A DNA stretch of 50,304 nucleotides from a virus, in IMG/VR virus record IMGVR_UViG_3300046660_000304, positions 1 to 50,304 of that record; one strand, 5' to 3'. Below the pieces are notes generated by a model. It had not been told where the DNA came from. It did not search any database and saw only the letters and a list, made by a program, of their open reading frames with translations. Positions 1-8,070 of this stretch are shown here, in pieces; the stretch's first letter is position 1, and each line of letters starts with the position of its first letter. A program made the translations under genes and the position numbers.

Positions 1-167
1 ACCCCGTTTAGCTGAAGGACGCGGAATGCCTCGCATCATCAACGCATACGCGGACAATTCGTCGCTGGCCAACTCGCTGAAGGATCTCGGCGAGGCGATG
101 TTCGGCGACCAGGCCAAGAATGAGGTCTACCGGCAGACCGCTTTCGGCAAGAAGCGCGAGAACGACA
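1..167. repeat. Terminal redundancy, left copy
   Basis: These 167 bases recur at the right end with one difference (C at 127, T at 50264), a silent third-position change in the gene starting at 26. The repeat lies across the end of one gene and the start of the next, which fits an overlap at the join of a circular assembly better than a physical direct terminal repeat. The genome unit is therefore about 50,137 bp. Confidence 0.95.
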
Positions 168-1540
168 ACATTCCGCTGCTGGCCGATGCGGTGGCGCGAG
201 GAGATCGTGATGCCATTGCACGCCTCGGCGTCATGTCTAACAAGACCGGTCAGGACGCTGCCGACTTCAATCGTCTGGCTGTTTCGAATCATGCTGCTGG
301 AGTTGACGATCCTCGCATGGCTCTGGCTACGATGGGTGCTGGTGGTTCATTCACTTCGACAGCTCCGGGCCAGGGTCGGGCGCTTGCTAACGATCGTTCG
401 ATTGCAGGCGGCCACGATGCGACTACGCTCGAAAGCCAGCGTATTGCGTCCGACCGCGCCGCCGCCACCCAGCTCGCCATCGACGGGCGCACTCTAGCGC
501 CGGTCGACGACGGCAACGGTGGCTATCGCTACGCCACGAAGTCGAGCGCCGTCGGTCAAGGCGCCCCGATGTCGACGGATCAGGTCAAGGCCGGCGTCAT
601 CGCACGCGCATTGCGCGGCGTCGCGGCATCGCAGCAGCCGCAAGGTTTCCCGGCCAATGGCACAACGTCGTGGGATGCGAGCGCCGCCCCAGCACCGCAG
701 CCTGCCAAACCGCAAGGTGGCGACATCTTTGCCGGCATGACGCCGCAGGTGCGCGCGCTCGTCGGCGTCAACAGCGAAACGCCGATGGTCGACCCGCGCA
801 GCGGTCAAACGGGCGTTTCGCGCGACAACGGCACGACCCTGGAGAACGGCCAGCCGGCGGCAGGATATCTGCCGGTGTCGCCCGACGCGCGTTTGGCGCA
901 AGAACGCGACAACAACGTCAGGACGCAGGCCGCAACGTCGCTGCCGGCGCCCCCGACGGAGTATCCCGACACGGCCAAGGATGCCGCACTGACCTCCGGC
1001 CCGAAATCGTTCGCACAGAAAGAGGTGAACGATCTCAGCGGCACGTTCGGGCTCGGCGAAGCCTTCCCCGGCGTCAATCGTGCCCGCGAGAGCCTGGCCA
1101 ACCAGGCGCAGGCGACGCGCGAGTTGATCGCGAATGCGCCGGGCCGCGCCGCCGTGATGGACAAGAAATGGGCCGATGAGCTGATCCCGCAACCGGGATG
1201 GTTCGGCGTCACTGGCATCAACGCCACCGAGCAGGCCAACCGATCTGTCTCGCTGACCAGCCATTTGCGCAACATGTACACGATGGTGCAGCAGGACGCG
1301 ACGGACCCGAATACGCCTCCTGCCGAGCGCGTGAAGATGGCCGCGTATCTGCGCAACCTCGGCAATGTCATCCAGATGCGCGAGAAGGTCACGCCAGCGG
1401 CTGGCGCCGCGCCCGCTGCCGGCGCGCCGCAGCAGGCCCCGCAGCAGGCTGCACAGCCGCCAGTGGCCGGCGCCGCACAAGCGCCCGATGGGCACTGGTA
1501 CGTCAAGCAGGGCGGCCAGTATTTCCGGGTGGATCAATAA
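26..1540 (+). CDS. Putative internal virion / structural protein (504 aa)
   Basis: A 504-residue protein rich in Ala, Pro and Gln, with no domain I can name and no membrane segment. The start follows GAAGGACGCGGA and lies 10 bases after the stop of the preceding core-like gene, when read across the circular join. It belongs to a co-directional run that follows the tail tubular genes, where podoviruses carry internal core or ejection proteins, so a virion role is inferred from position. Its C-terminal 60 residues are low-complexity (repeated A, P and Q) and end with an aromatic-rich tail. Its stop overlaps the next start (TAATG). Confidence 0.7.
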   Translation: MPRIINAYADNSSLANSLKDLGEAMFGDQAKNEVYRQTAFGKKRENDNIPLLADAVARGDRDAIARLGVMSNKTGQDAADFNRLAVSNHAAGVDDPRMALATMGAGGSFTSTAPGQGRALANDRSIAGGHDATTLESQRIASDRAAATQLAIDGRTLAPVDDGNGGYRYATKSSAVGQGAPMSTDQVKAGVIARALRGVAASQQPQGFPANGTTSWDASAAPAPQPAKPQGGDIFAGMTPQVRALVGVNSETPMVDPRSGQTGVSRDNGTTLENGQPAAGYLPVSPDARLAQERDNNVRTQAATSLPAPPTEYPDTAKDAALTSGPKSFAQKEVNDLSGTFGLGEAFPGVNRARESLANQAQATRELIANAPGRAAVMDKKWADELIPQPGWFGVTGINATEQANRSVSLTSHLRNMYTMVQQDATDPNTPPAERVKMAAYLRNLGNVIQMREKVTPAAGAAPAAGAPQQAPQQAAQPPVAGAAQAPDGHWYVKQGGQYFRVDQ

Positions 1541-4404
1541 TGGTCACGCTGACGCCGGTTGATGGAGATCCTTTCGCGCAAAGCGGCGCGCCGGCCGCGC
1601 GTGCGCCAACGCTGACGCCTGTCGAAGGCAACCCCTTCGAACAGCCATCGCCGGACGCCGCTGCCGCGCAAGGCGCGCGTGAGGCCGCCGCGACGCGCGT
1701 GCGCGGACCTGTGCGGCCGCCAACCGACCGACAGCCCGAGCCCTCCTGGAGCGACGTTCGCGATGTCGTCACGCAAACGGCTACGGGCGCCAACGAAGGA
1801 CTGGCCCACACGGCGCTGCGTGCGGCGGACGCGATCCCGTACTTCATCAGCAAAGCGGCAGGCGGGGAGGGCGTTCACCCGTTCGAGGGTACGTTTAGCA
1901 AGACCTTCGTCGAACCGATCCCGCCGCCCGAGACCGACGCGCAGCAGATCGGCCGCGCCGGCGGAAACATGCTGGGCGAGAACCTGGAAAATATCGTGCC
2001 AGTTGCGGGATTGGCCAACTCCGGCGTCCGCAGTGGTGTGACACTGGCCGAACAGGCTGCGCCCGGCATCGTCGGCAAGATCCGCGGTGCAGGCGACGCC
2101 ATGCTGGACTGGATCGCGCGCAACCCCGGCAAAGCTTTCGTGTCGGATAACGTCGGCGCGGCGCAGGCCGGCGCTGGCGGCGAGTATGGGCGTGAAGTCG
2201 CGGAGGACGCCGGTGCCGGCCCCGGCATGCAACGCGTGGCCGAGATCGCGGGCCAAATGGGCGCGCCCGGCGCGATGGGGATGTACTCCAAGTTCGGCCC
2301 CGGCGCCATGGCCGCCAAGGCCGGCACCAAGGTCGCAAAGACGGTGCTCGGCGCCGTGCCGGAAGGCGTGTTGCCGGAGCGGCTGCAGCCAGCTGGCGGT
2401 ACGCTGCCCGAGCGCAACGCCGATCGGCTGGCCTTCAGCAACAACGAGGGCAAATACACCGCCAATGAGGGGCGCCCGGCCGAGGATTTGGCCGTACCGC
2501 CGCCGAAAGAGCCGAATTTCGTCCAGAAGCAGATCGACGCAGGTACGGAGGCACGCACGCAAAAAGCCTCCGACGTCGTGGCGAAGCAATTTGACGACAT
2601 CACATCGTCGCCGGAGGCGGCCGCCAACCTGGCCGAGGCCGAGCGTCTGAAGAAAGAGATTCCGGGGTTCGAGCCCGGTATTGCGAAGGCCACCAACGAT
2701 CCGGCGTTGCTCAACAAGCAACAGAATTTCGAGGCAGAAGCCACCGGCGACGAGCTCCGCCAGCGGCAAGCCGCGACCGACGCCTCGCGCGGCGCGATCC
2801 GCGAGCACATGGACAAGACCGTTCCGCCAGCGGAGACGCCGCGCCGCACACCGGAACAGGTCGGCCCGCTGCCGCCCACCGAGACGCCGCAGGACGTCGT
2901 TGCGGGTGCCAACGCCGCGCGCGTGCAAGGAGCGAACGACAAGATCGAGCAGCAAGCCGCCGGTGTTCGCCAGCAGATCCAGCAGCGTTCGGCCGAGCTG
3001 CCGGACGCAGAGCGTGCGACCAGCGGAGCCGCGTTCCGTGATATTCACGAGACAGCCGAGCGGGCGTCCAGCGATCGCACCTCAGAGCTTCGCAAAGCTA
3101 TTGCGAATCCGGATACGCCGATTCAGGTCGGCGACAAGACTATGACGATCAATGAGGCGCTCGACCGCCGCACCGCGATCAATCAGGAGCAACGCAAGTA
3201 CGCGAGTACGGTCGGAACGGTCGAAGGTGCCGACCGCATGGCGCAATTGAGCGCAGAACGTGCGACCCTCGACAAGGCTATCGAGGGCGTAAATGAACCG
3301 GGCATGAAAGAGTACCGGGACTACTATCGAGACGAACACGTTCCAAAATACCAGGAAGGCGCTGGTCGCGACGTCATTCGCTACGACCGCTTTGGGTACG
3401 ACAAGAACAAAGTTCCGGACGAAAAAGTGTTGGCGCAGTTCGGCGGCTCCAACAATATCAGTGCGGCCAAACAATTCACCGCCACCCATGGGGAAAATCC
3501 CGAAGCGGTTCAATTGATGGTCGATCATCAACTCGGGCGGCTCAAGGCCACCGCGCTAGATGGCGAAGGTGCCCTAAAACCGGGTGCGGTCGATAAATTT
3601 TTGGCTAACAACCGAGAACTGCTGGATGCGCTCCCCCCGGCCGTGCGCGACGCCGTAAAGGCAAAGAACCCCGACGATCTCTACGGGCGCCTCGGCCAGC
3701 TCGAGCAGCGTCAGCGGTCGGTCGCGGGCACCAAGGTGGCCGGATTGCTGGGCAAGAATCCGGAGCAGCACGTCGACGCAGCACTCAACGACTGGCAGGT
3801 CATGAAGGGCCTGCGCAATTCGGTGCGCGGCGACCCGCAGGCCGAAGCAGCCCTGACGCGCGCCGTGTGGGACCGTGCCAAGGCCGCAACCGGCAAGGAT
3901 ACGCTGGTGGATGCGGAGGGTCTGCAAAAGTGGATCGACGGACACCGGCGCTCGCTCGCGCAGGTATTGACGCCGCAGCACCTCAACACCCTGGAGACGG
4001 TCATCAAGGCGTCCCAGGTGGAGGCACGTCTTCCGCGTCCTGTCGGCACCTACGAGAAGACCAAGAACGCGTTCAGCAATGCCGAGGGCGTTGCCGGCAC
4101 CACCTTCCCAAGCGCCGCCGCTGCGGCGTCAGCCCTGGCCCGTGGCCGATCGTCGCCGGTGTATGAGGTGCCGCGCCTGCTGCTGAATTTCTATCGCGGC
4201 ATCTCCGAGCGAGAAGCCAACGCGATCTGGAAAGAAGCCCTTTACAATCCCAAGGTGGCCAGCCAGATCTCCGTGGCGGCCAAGGGGGGAGTGGCGACAC
4301 CGATCCAGCTGAAGCGCTTGACCAACTACATGTTGACCGTCGGCGAGCACGATGAAACCGAAGCCGAAAAACGGCTGTATGTATCACCGAATCGCGACAA
4401 GTAG
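1540..4404 (+). CDS. Large putative internal virion / DNA-ejection protein (954 aa)
   Basis: The ATG at 1540 shares a base with the previous stop; the open frame runs further upstream but inside the preceding gene. The N-terminus holds a short duplicated motif, LTPVDGDPF and LTPVEGNPF, of the kind seen at the start of large ejection proteins. The middle (about residues 300-560) is charged and predicted helical, rich in Glu, Gln and Lys. I see no lysozyme or transglycosylase motif. Its size, its place as the last gene before the lysis cassette and its partner genes suggest the counterpart of the large T7-type core protein; this is inference, not sequence homology that I can show. Confidence 0.65.
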   Translation: MVTLTPVDGDPFAQSGAPAARAPTLTPVEGNPFEQPSPDAAAAQGAREAAATRVRGPVRPPTDRQPEPSWSDVRDVVTQTATGANEGLAHTALRAADAIPYFISKAAGGEGVHPFEGTFSKTFVEPIPPPETDAQQIGRAGGNMLGENLENIVPVAGLANSGVRSGVTLAEQAAPGIVGKIRGAGDAMLDWIARNPGKAFVSDNVGAAQAGAGGEYGREVAEDAGAGPGMQRVAEIAGQMGAPGAMGMYSKFGPGAMAAKAGTKVAKTVLGAVPEGVLPERLQPAGGTLPERNADRLAFSNNEGKYTANEGRPAEDLAVPPPKEPNFVQKQIDAGTEARTQKASDVVAKQFDDITSSPEAAANLAEAERLKKEIPGFEPGIAKATNDPALLNKQQNFEAEATGDELRQRQAATDASRGAIREHMDKTVPPAETPRRTPEQVGPLPPTETPQDVVAGANAARVQGANDKIEQQAAGVRQQIQQRSAELPDAERATSGAAFRDIHETAERASSDRTSELRKAIANPDTPIQVGDKTMTINEALDRRTAINQEQRKYASTVGTVEGADRMAQLSAERATLDKAIEGVNEPGMKEYRDYYRDEHVPKYQEGAGRDVIRYDRFGYDKNKVPDEKVLAQFGGSNNISAAKQFTATHGENPEAVQLMVDHQLGRLKATALDGEGALKPGAVDKFLANNRELLDALPPAVRDAVKAKNPDDLYGRLGQLEQRQRSVAGTKVAGLLGKNPEQHVDAALNDWQVMKGLRNSVRGDPQAEAALTRAVWDRAKAATGKDTLVDAEGLQKWIDGHRRSLAQVLTPQHLNTLETVIKASQVEARLPRPVGTYEKTKNAFSNAEGVAGTTFPSAAAAASALARGRSSPVYEVPRLLLNFYRGISEREANAIWKEALYNPKVASQISVAAKGGVATPIQLKRLTNYMLTVGEHDETEAEKRLYVSPNRDK

Positions 4405-4415
4405 CTTGCGCCGGT

Positions 4416-4432
4416 TGTAGAGAACTGAGAGA
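4416..4432 (+). promoter_or_regulatory. 17-base motif / promoter candidate before the lysis genes
   Basis: This is a full match to the motif (TGTAG AGAAC TGAGAGA). A TTGCGC hexamer at 4406-4411 lies 17 bases upstream of GAGATT at 4429-4434, giving -35/-10 geometry with an extended TGA before the -10. The holin start is at 4441, which leaves almost no leader if transcription begins here. Confidence 0.6.
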
Positions 4433-4440
4433 TTAAAGCC

Positions 4441-4668
4441 ATGTTCGGACTTCGCCTAATCGACAACGCCAAGCGCGACTTGCACCGTCTCTGGACGGTT
4501 CGCATCGCGCTTGCCTATGCCGTTTTTACCGGCATGGCGATGGTGCTCAGCGCCTTCGTGGACGTGTTCAACCCGTGGTTCCTGCTCACGCTCAGCGTGG
4601 TCGTGTCCGTCGCGATTGTCGTGTTGCGGCTGGTCAAGCAGAAAGACCCGATGGAGCCAATCGCATGA
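4441..4668 (+). CDS. Holin-like membrane protein (75 aa)
   Basis: The product has two hydrophobic stretches (about residues 20-38 and 45-63) separated by a short acidic and aromatic turn, and a charged C-terminus. Size, topology and its position directly upstream of the endolysin fit a holin or pinholin that depolarises or perforates the inner membrane. The stop overlaps the endolysin start (ATGA). No specific holin family is recognisable with certainty. Confidence 0.7.
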   Translation: MFGLRLIDNAKRDLHRLWTVRIALAYAVFTGMAMVLSAFVDVFNPWFLLTLSVVVSVAIVVLRLVKQKDPMEPIA

Positions 4669-5210
4669 CGGCGCGCAAAACAGCCATCACTGTCGCCAGC
4701 GCGGCGTCGATCGCCGCGGCAGTGCCAATGGTGAAGCATTACGAGGGGTTGTGGCTCACCGTTAAGCCGGACACGCTCGCGCACGGACTGCCGACGGGCG
4801 GCTACGGCGAAACCGAGAACGTCCGCCTCGGCGAGACACACGACGAGAAGTTTTGGGCCAACCGGCTCGCGCAGCGCCTGCCGGAATACGACCGCAAGAT
4901 CGGAACCTGCATCCACGTCGACCTGCCGGACGGTGTGCGCGCGGTCGCGATCTCACTGGCCTACAACGCCGGTCCTGCCGCGGTGTGCCGTTCGCCGATG
5001 GTGGCGAAGTGGAACGCGGGCAAGGTCCGCGAAGGCTGCGAGGCGATCCGCGGCTGGTACATTCGTTCTGCGGGCCAGGTGCGCCAGGGGCTCATCAACC
5101 GCCGCAACGACGAGACCCGCAAGTGCCTGGCCGGCATCGCCGCCAAGGCCGCACCAGTTGCGCCCGTAGCACCGCCGAAGAAGTCGTGGTGGAGCTGGAT
5201 CTTCAAATGA
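4665..5210 (+). CDS. GH24 endolysin, SAR type (181 aa)
   Basis: This is a lysozyme-like muramidase that cuts the glycan backbone of peptidoglycan. The catalytic region begins HYEGLWL with Glu27, followed by Asp36 and Thr44, in keeping with the E-8-D-5-T spacing of phage lysozymes. Residues 6-23 form a weakly hydrophobic, Ala/Ser-rich segment typical of a signal-arrest-release anchor, so the enzyme may be exported by the host Sec system and activated on release from the membrane. The start shares ATGA with the holin stop. The Pro/Ala-rich tail ends in a Trp-containing basic segment. Confidence 0.9.
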   Translation: MTARKTAITVASAASIAAAVPMVKHYEGLWLTVKPDTLAHGLPTGGYGETENVRLGETHDEKFWANRLAQRLPEYDRKIGTCIHVDLPDGVRAVAISLAYNAGPAAVCRSPMVAKWNAGKVREGCEAIRGWYIRSAGQVRQGLINRRNDETRKCLAGIAAKAAPVAPVAPPKKSWWSWIFK

Positions 5211-5557
5211 TCAACCTCATCCTGCAGCAGGCGTTCGCCGGCCTATGGGGCGAGGTCTGGCGCTTCGGCCTCGGCTTCGGGATTATGATCCTGCTGCTGG
5301 CCGCAGCGTATCTCTCGCCGATCTGGAAGAAAGACTTCCTGTGGGCCGCACTGGCCGTCGGCATTTTCATGATCGCTTTTACAACTGGAGTTGTCGTCGG
5401 TGAAAAACGTGTCAGAGCTCAGTGGATGGCTGCCGACGTCGCGGCGACCAAGCAATCTCAAGACGCGTACAGCGACGCTGCTCGTACTGTGCGCGGGAAG
5501 CCTTCTTGGTGGGTGCGTTCACACGGGCGGGATGTCGATTGCCGCGACTGCAAATGA
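5207..5557 (+). CDS. Putative inner-membrane spanin-like protein (116 aa)
   Basis: Two membrane segments (about residues 18-36 and 42-60) are followed by a charged periplasmic tail of about 55 residues. The start overlaps the endolysin stop (ATGA). A second reading frame inside its 3' half encodes a lipoprotein, the usual arrangement of nested Rz/Rz1 spanins. The tail is shorter than a classical i-spanin coiled coil and two membrane segments is unusual, so the assignment rests mainly on context. Confidence 0.6.
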   Translation: MINLILQQAFAGLWGEVWRFGLGFGIMILLLAAAYLSPIWKKDFLWAALAVGIFMIAFTTGVVVGEKRVRAQWMAADVAATKQSQDAYSDAARTVRGKPSWWVRSHGRDVDCRDCK

Positions 5558-5672
5558 AGCGCGATGCGGCTGGACACGACGCATCACCTACTCGATGCAC
5601 GACACGCCGCTGACCGTTGAACAGATCCGAATTCACAACAGGTCCGGTCGGACCATCAGGTGCTGGAAGTGA
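5391..5672 (+). CDS. Nested outer-membrane lipoprotein, o-spanin-like (about 90 aa)
   Basis: This frame lies out of register within the preceding gene and extends past it. A hydrophobic stretch ending in LLGGC is a lipobox, so the mature protein would be lipid-anchored at that Cys. The C-terminal part has two Cys and the pattern DTPLTVEQIRIHN, which resembles a small-protein family common beside phage lysis genes. No ATG precedes the signal; TTG at 5391 or GTG at 5400 or 5409 are possible starts, and the exact one is unsure. It may be an Rz1-type spanin or a lysis-associated lipoprotein. Confidence 0.6.
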   Translation: MSSVKNVSELSGWLPTSRRPSNLKTRTATLLVLCAGSLLGGCVHTGGMSIAATANEARCGWTRRITYSMHDTPLTVEQIRIHNRSGRTIRCWK

Positions 5673-5938
5673 CACGTCGACGACAGAATCAAGACGACAG
5701 CAACTGGCACTTGGATAAGAAAGTTCCGATCGCACTCATACTCGCCATGGCAATGCAGACCGCCGGCGTCGTCTGGTGGGGCGCTACCACCTCGGAGCGC
5801 TTGAGCGCGCTCGAGCGCAAGGCCGATGCCGCCGCCCCGCAGGCCGAGCGCCTGGCCCGCGTCGAGACCAAGCTGGAAGCTGTGCAAAACGGCATCTCCG
5901 AGATCAAATCAATCCTCACCCCTCCGGCCCGGCGCTAG
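5669..5938 (+). CDS. Membrane-anchored coiled-coil protein of the lysis cassette (89 aa)
   Basis: The GTG start overlaps the previous stop (GTGA). A basic N-terminus is followed by one membrane segment (about residues 20-38) and then an Ala/Glu/Leu-rich helix with heptad spacing. This resembles small phage proteins of unknown function found next to endolysins. A role in membrane-bound lysis control is possible but not shown. Confidence 0.6.
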   Translation: MTRRRQNQDDSNWHLDKKVPIALILAMAMQTAGVVWWGATTSERLSALERKADAAAPQAERLARVETKLEAVQNGISEIKSILTPPARR

Positions 5939-5988
5939 ACACTCACGTTCGTGTGAAGTAGATTAAATTCCAATTTATTACTTGACCT

Positions 5989-6005
5989 TCTCTCAGTTCT
6001 CTGCT
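5989..6005 (-). promoter_or_regulatory. 17-base motif, antisense, upstream of the repressor
   Basis: On the minus strand this reads AGCAG AGAAC TGAGAGA, exact in the two right-hand blocks. It points away from the repressor and against the lysis genes. On the plus strand it fills the 17-base stretch after a TTGACC hexamer (5982-5987), a possible -35 of the repressor promoter whose -10 is poor. It could therefore be an operator on the repressor's own promoter. Confidence 0.5.
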
Positions 6006-6016
6006 TTGTCGTGATT

Positions 6017-6037
6017 TGTCGGAGTTTGAGTCCGACA
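6017..6037. promoter_or_regulatory. Inverted repeat before the repressor gene
   Basis: Perfect 7-base arms TGTCGGA and TCCGACA are separated by 7 bases. The repeat ends 32 bases before the repressor start codon, in the leader of the gene, where an autoregulatory operator of an HTH dimer would be expected. No second copy was noticed. Confidence 0.5.
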
Positions 6038-6069
6038 TTACGAGAGCAGAGTTTTCGAGGGAGAGTGCT

Positions 6070-6528
6070 ATGGCGCGACGTGCAATTAGCCACTACAACA
6101 CGTTAGGCGAGAACCGTTCTTCGGGGGATAAGGCCGTGTACGCTGAGTTCGGGCGACGCCTTCAGGCGCGCATGATCGCGCTGGGCTGGAACCAGAGCGA
6201 GCTGTCTCGGCGCGCCACCGAGCATTTGCCGAAAGCCGCCAAAGGCCAGGTGCAGGGGCACAGCCTCGGCCGGGATCGCATTTCCAGCTACATCCGGGGA
6301 AAGTACCTGCCGCGGCCCGACGCGCTGGAGGCCATCGCCAAGGCGCTGGGCTGCAAGCCGTCCGACCTGCTGCCGGCCGCCGGGGTTCCTTCCGTCGCAG
6401 AAGAAGGCCCGCTGCTCGAGATGCGTTCCGTCGACGGCCAGCGGGTCGCCCTGCGCATCAACCGCGTGGTGTCCCTGACGACGGCGACCAAAATCATCGC
6501 GCTGCTCGAGCAGGAAGACAATGCCTAG
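6070..6528 (+). CDS. XRE-family HTH repressor-like protein (152 aa)
   Basis: A lambda-type helix-turn-helix covers about residues 25-95 (FGRRLQARMIALGWNQSELS, later RISSYIRG and DALEAIAKALGCKPSDLLP). The C-terminal 50 residues are a short domain without the Ser/Lys catalytic pair of LexA-like repressors, so self-cleavage is not expected. The ATG at 6070 follows GAGGGAGAG; an upstream TTG in frame would read through the inverted repeat and is less likely. It is co-transcribed with the excisionase-like and integrase genes, as in a lysogeny cassette, and could bind the 17-base motif or the inverted repeat. Its target is unknown. Confidence 0.8.
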   Translation: MARRAISHYNTLGENRSSGDKAVYAEFGRRLQARMIALGWNQSELSRRATEHLPKAAKGQVQGHSLGRDRISSYIRGKYLPRPDALEAIAKALGCKPSDLLPAAGVPSVAEEGPLLEMRSVDGQRVALRINRVVSLTTATKIIALLEQEDNA

Positions 6529-6949
6529 GTCGGCGGACGTCGTAGAGCAAGGTCTTTGCTCGATCGAAATGTTGAAAACTGCGCTAAAGGTTTCTCGACG
6601 TTCCATCGAGCGGGCGATCGCCGCCAAACTCATCCAGCCGTGCGCCTACACCATTACTGGCCGCAGGGCACGCTTCAGCAAACAACAGGTGGAGGGTCTG
6701 AAATGCCGCGCGAAAGAAAAACGGTCCCATGGCTCAAAGTACGTGATGGGGTCCATTACGTCTATTGGTACGATCCCGACGCCGAAGCCGGTGATGGTGA
6801 AGAAGCCGAGACCGGTAAAAAAGGCAAAGGCCGCACGAAGCGCCTCTCACTGGCTACGAAAGACCCGGTTGAAGCACGATCCCGATATGCTGCGTTCCTA
6901 TCAGGTGGCCATGAAATATTTGGACCTCGACGCGATGATCGACGACTAG
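6521..6949 (+). CDS. Excisionase-like HTH protein with long overlap into integrase (142 aa)
   Basis: The start overlaps the repressor stop (ATGCCTAG). Residues 12-60 look like a winged-helix or MerR-type fold, with IEMLKTALKVSRRSIERAI followed by ARFSKQQVEGLK, as in small recombination directionality factors. The remaining 80 residues are basic and overlap the integrase gene for 247 bases in another frame, so this tail is constrained by the integrase sequence. Its position between repressor and integrase supports a role in excision or integrase control. The N-terminal domain is the firm part; whether the tail is functional is unknown. Confidence 0.6.
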   Translation: MPRSADVVEQGLCSIEMLKTALKVSRRSIERAIAAKLIQPCAYTITGRRARFSKQQVEGLKCRAKEKRSHGSKYVMGSITSIGTIPTPKPVMVKKPRPVKKAKAARSASHWLRKTRLKHDPDMLRSYQVAMKYLDLDAMIDD

Positions 6950-7851
6950 ACGTCTCGACGGCGCTCGACCAGTATCGGTTGGAACACGTCAGCAAGGAAG
7001 TGGTCGATCGCGCTCGTGCCGAAGGCATCCTCGTGTTGCTCAAGCGATGGTTCAAGGACACCCCCGTCGAGGAGATCGACATCCCGGCGTGTCGGGCCTA
7101 CGCCGACGCGCGCATGGACGGAACCCTGATCGCCCCGAAGAATGAAGACGGTTCCGGGCGAGGCGGCCGCGCCGTGTCCGAATCAACGGCGCGCCGCGAA
7201 ATAGGGATCCTGAACGCGGCCGTGGAACACGCCGCGCGCTGGAAGCGGATCGGCCCCAAGGCCAAGCCGCCGACGTCGATGCCTTCGATCGAGCTGCCGG
7301 CCGGCGGCAAGCCGCGACTGGTCTTCCTGACCCGCGAGGAGCTCGACCGGGTAGTGAACGCTAGTGAAGGCCGGCTGCGCGAGTTTATCCTAGTGCTCTA
7401 TTACACGGCGGCCCGCCGGAGGTCCGTGGAGCGCCTTACCCGCTTCCAGGTCGATCTACGGGCCGGCACCGTGAACCTCACCAGCCCGCTGGAAACCCCG
7501 AATGAGCGCAACTCTAAGAAGCGTCGTCCGGTCGTGCCGATCCACGCCAAAATTCGGCCGATAATCGAGCGCCTGTATACGACCAGTGTGGCCGCCAATG
7601 TCGAGTGGCTGTGGGGCGACGACAAGGACATGTACACGCCGTTCAATGACCACCTGACCCGGCTAGGACTGGCCGACAAGGCGTTCCCTCATGTGCTTCG
7701 GCACAGCCGGGCGTCACACCTCTTGCAGGCCGGCGTGCCGATCGCGCACGTCGCCAAACTGCTGGGGGATACCATCGCGACGGTGGATCGGGTCTATGGT
7801 AAGATGGCGCCGGACGACGTTGCGGACGCAATCGCGGAGAGTGGGATATGA
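6703..7851 (+). CDS. int: Tyrosine-type site-specific integrase (382 aa)
   Basis: This enzyme would integrate the phage genome at a host attachment site. The catalytic core is visible: Arg238 in TAARRRSVERL, the box His330-x-x-Arg333 in HVLRHSRASHLL, and the nucleophile Tyr365 in VDRVYGK. The residue after LG, usually His, is Asp356 (LLGDTIATVDRVY), a variation seen in some integrases. The N-terminal part (residues 1-80) is an arm-binding-like domain rich in Lys and Glu. ATG 6703 follows GGTGGAGGG; upstream in-frame codons lie inside the overlapping gene. A terminator follows 140 bases downstream. Confidence 0.93.
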   Translation: MPRERKTVPWLKVRDGVHYVYWYDPDAEAGDGEEAETGKKGKGRTKRLSLATKDPVEARSRYAAFLSGGHEIFGPRRDDRRLDVSTALDQYRLEHVSKEVVDRARAEGILVLLKRWFKDTPVEEIDIPACRAYADARMDGTLIAPKNEDGSGRGGRAVSESTARREIGILNAAVEHAARWKRIGPKAKPPTSMPSIELPAGGKPRLVFLTREELDRVVNASEGRLREFILVLYYTAARRRSVERLTRFQVDLRAGTVNLTSPLETPNERNSKKRRPVVPIHAKIRPIIERLYTTSVAANVEWLWGDDKDMYTPFNDHLTRLGLADKAFPHVLRHSRASHLLQAGVPIAHVAKLLGDTIATVDRVYGKMAPDDVADAIAESGI

Positions 7852-7873
7852 GGCACTTTAAACCGGCGCTAAA

Positions 7874-7891
7874 TTGGCGCTGTAGCGCCAA
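7874..7891. repeat. Inverted repeat TTGGCGCT-GT-AGCGCCAA
   Basis: Eight-base arms pair perfectly around a 2-base centre just downstream of int. Further direct copies of GGCGCT lie at about 7864 and 8105. It may be a recombinase or excisionase binding site; it has no U-tract, so it is not a standard terminator. Confidence 0.6.
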
Positions 7892-7991
7892 ATGCGTGTA
7901 GAGTTTGTCGTCATTTATTTCTCTCACATGAGCAAAATCAACGGGATGTCGAAACTCTCACCTCTACAGTCCGCCCTAGTTTGGCTATAGC

Positions 7992-8018
7992 AAAAACCCC
8001 GCCTAGAGCGGGGTTTTT
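7992..8018. terminator. Bidirectional intrinsic terminator
   Basis: An 11-base perfect stem, AAAAACCCCGC / GCGGGGTTTTT with loop CTAGA, carries an A-tract on one side and a T-tract on the other, so it can stop transcripts from both directions. It separates the plus-strand lysogeny genes from the end of the minus-strand early operon. Confidence 0.92.
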
Positions 8019-8053
8019 CATTTAAGCCTTTGTATTTGTTCTAGAAACTGCGT

Positions 8054-8070
8054 TGCAGAGAAGTGAGATT
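8054..8070 (+). promoter_or_regulatory. 17-base motif copy near the convergent junction
   Basis: It reads TGCAG AGAAG TGAGATT on the plus strand, two or three bases off consensus. It points into the 3' end of the minus-strand operon, so it is one of the few copies not facing a sense gene. Confidence 0.35.

Noticed and set aside
1-167. Physical direct terminal repeat as in T7
   Set aside because: The repeat cuts into a coding gene, is not bordered by any special sequence and equals what a circular contig overlap would give.
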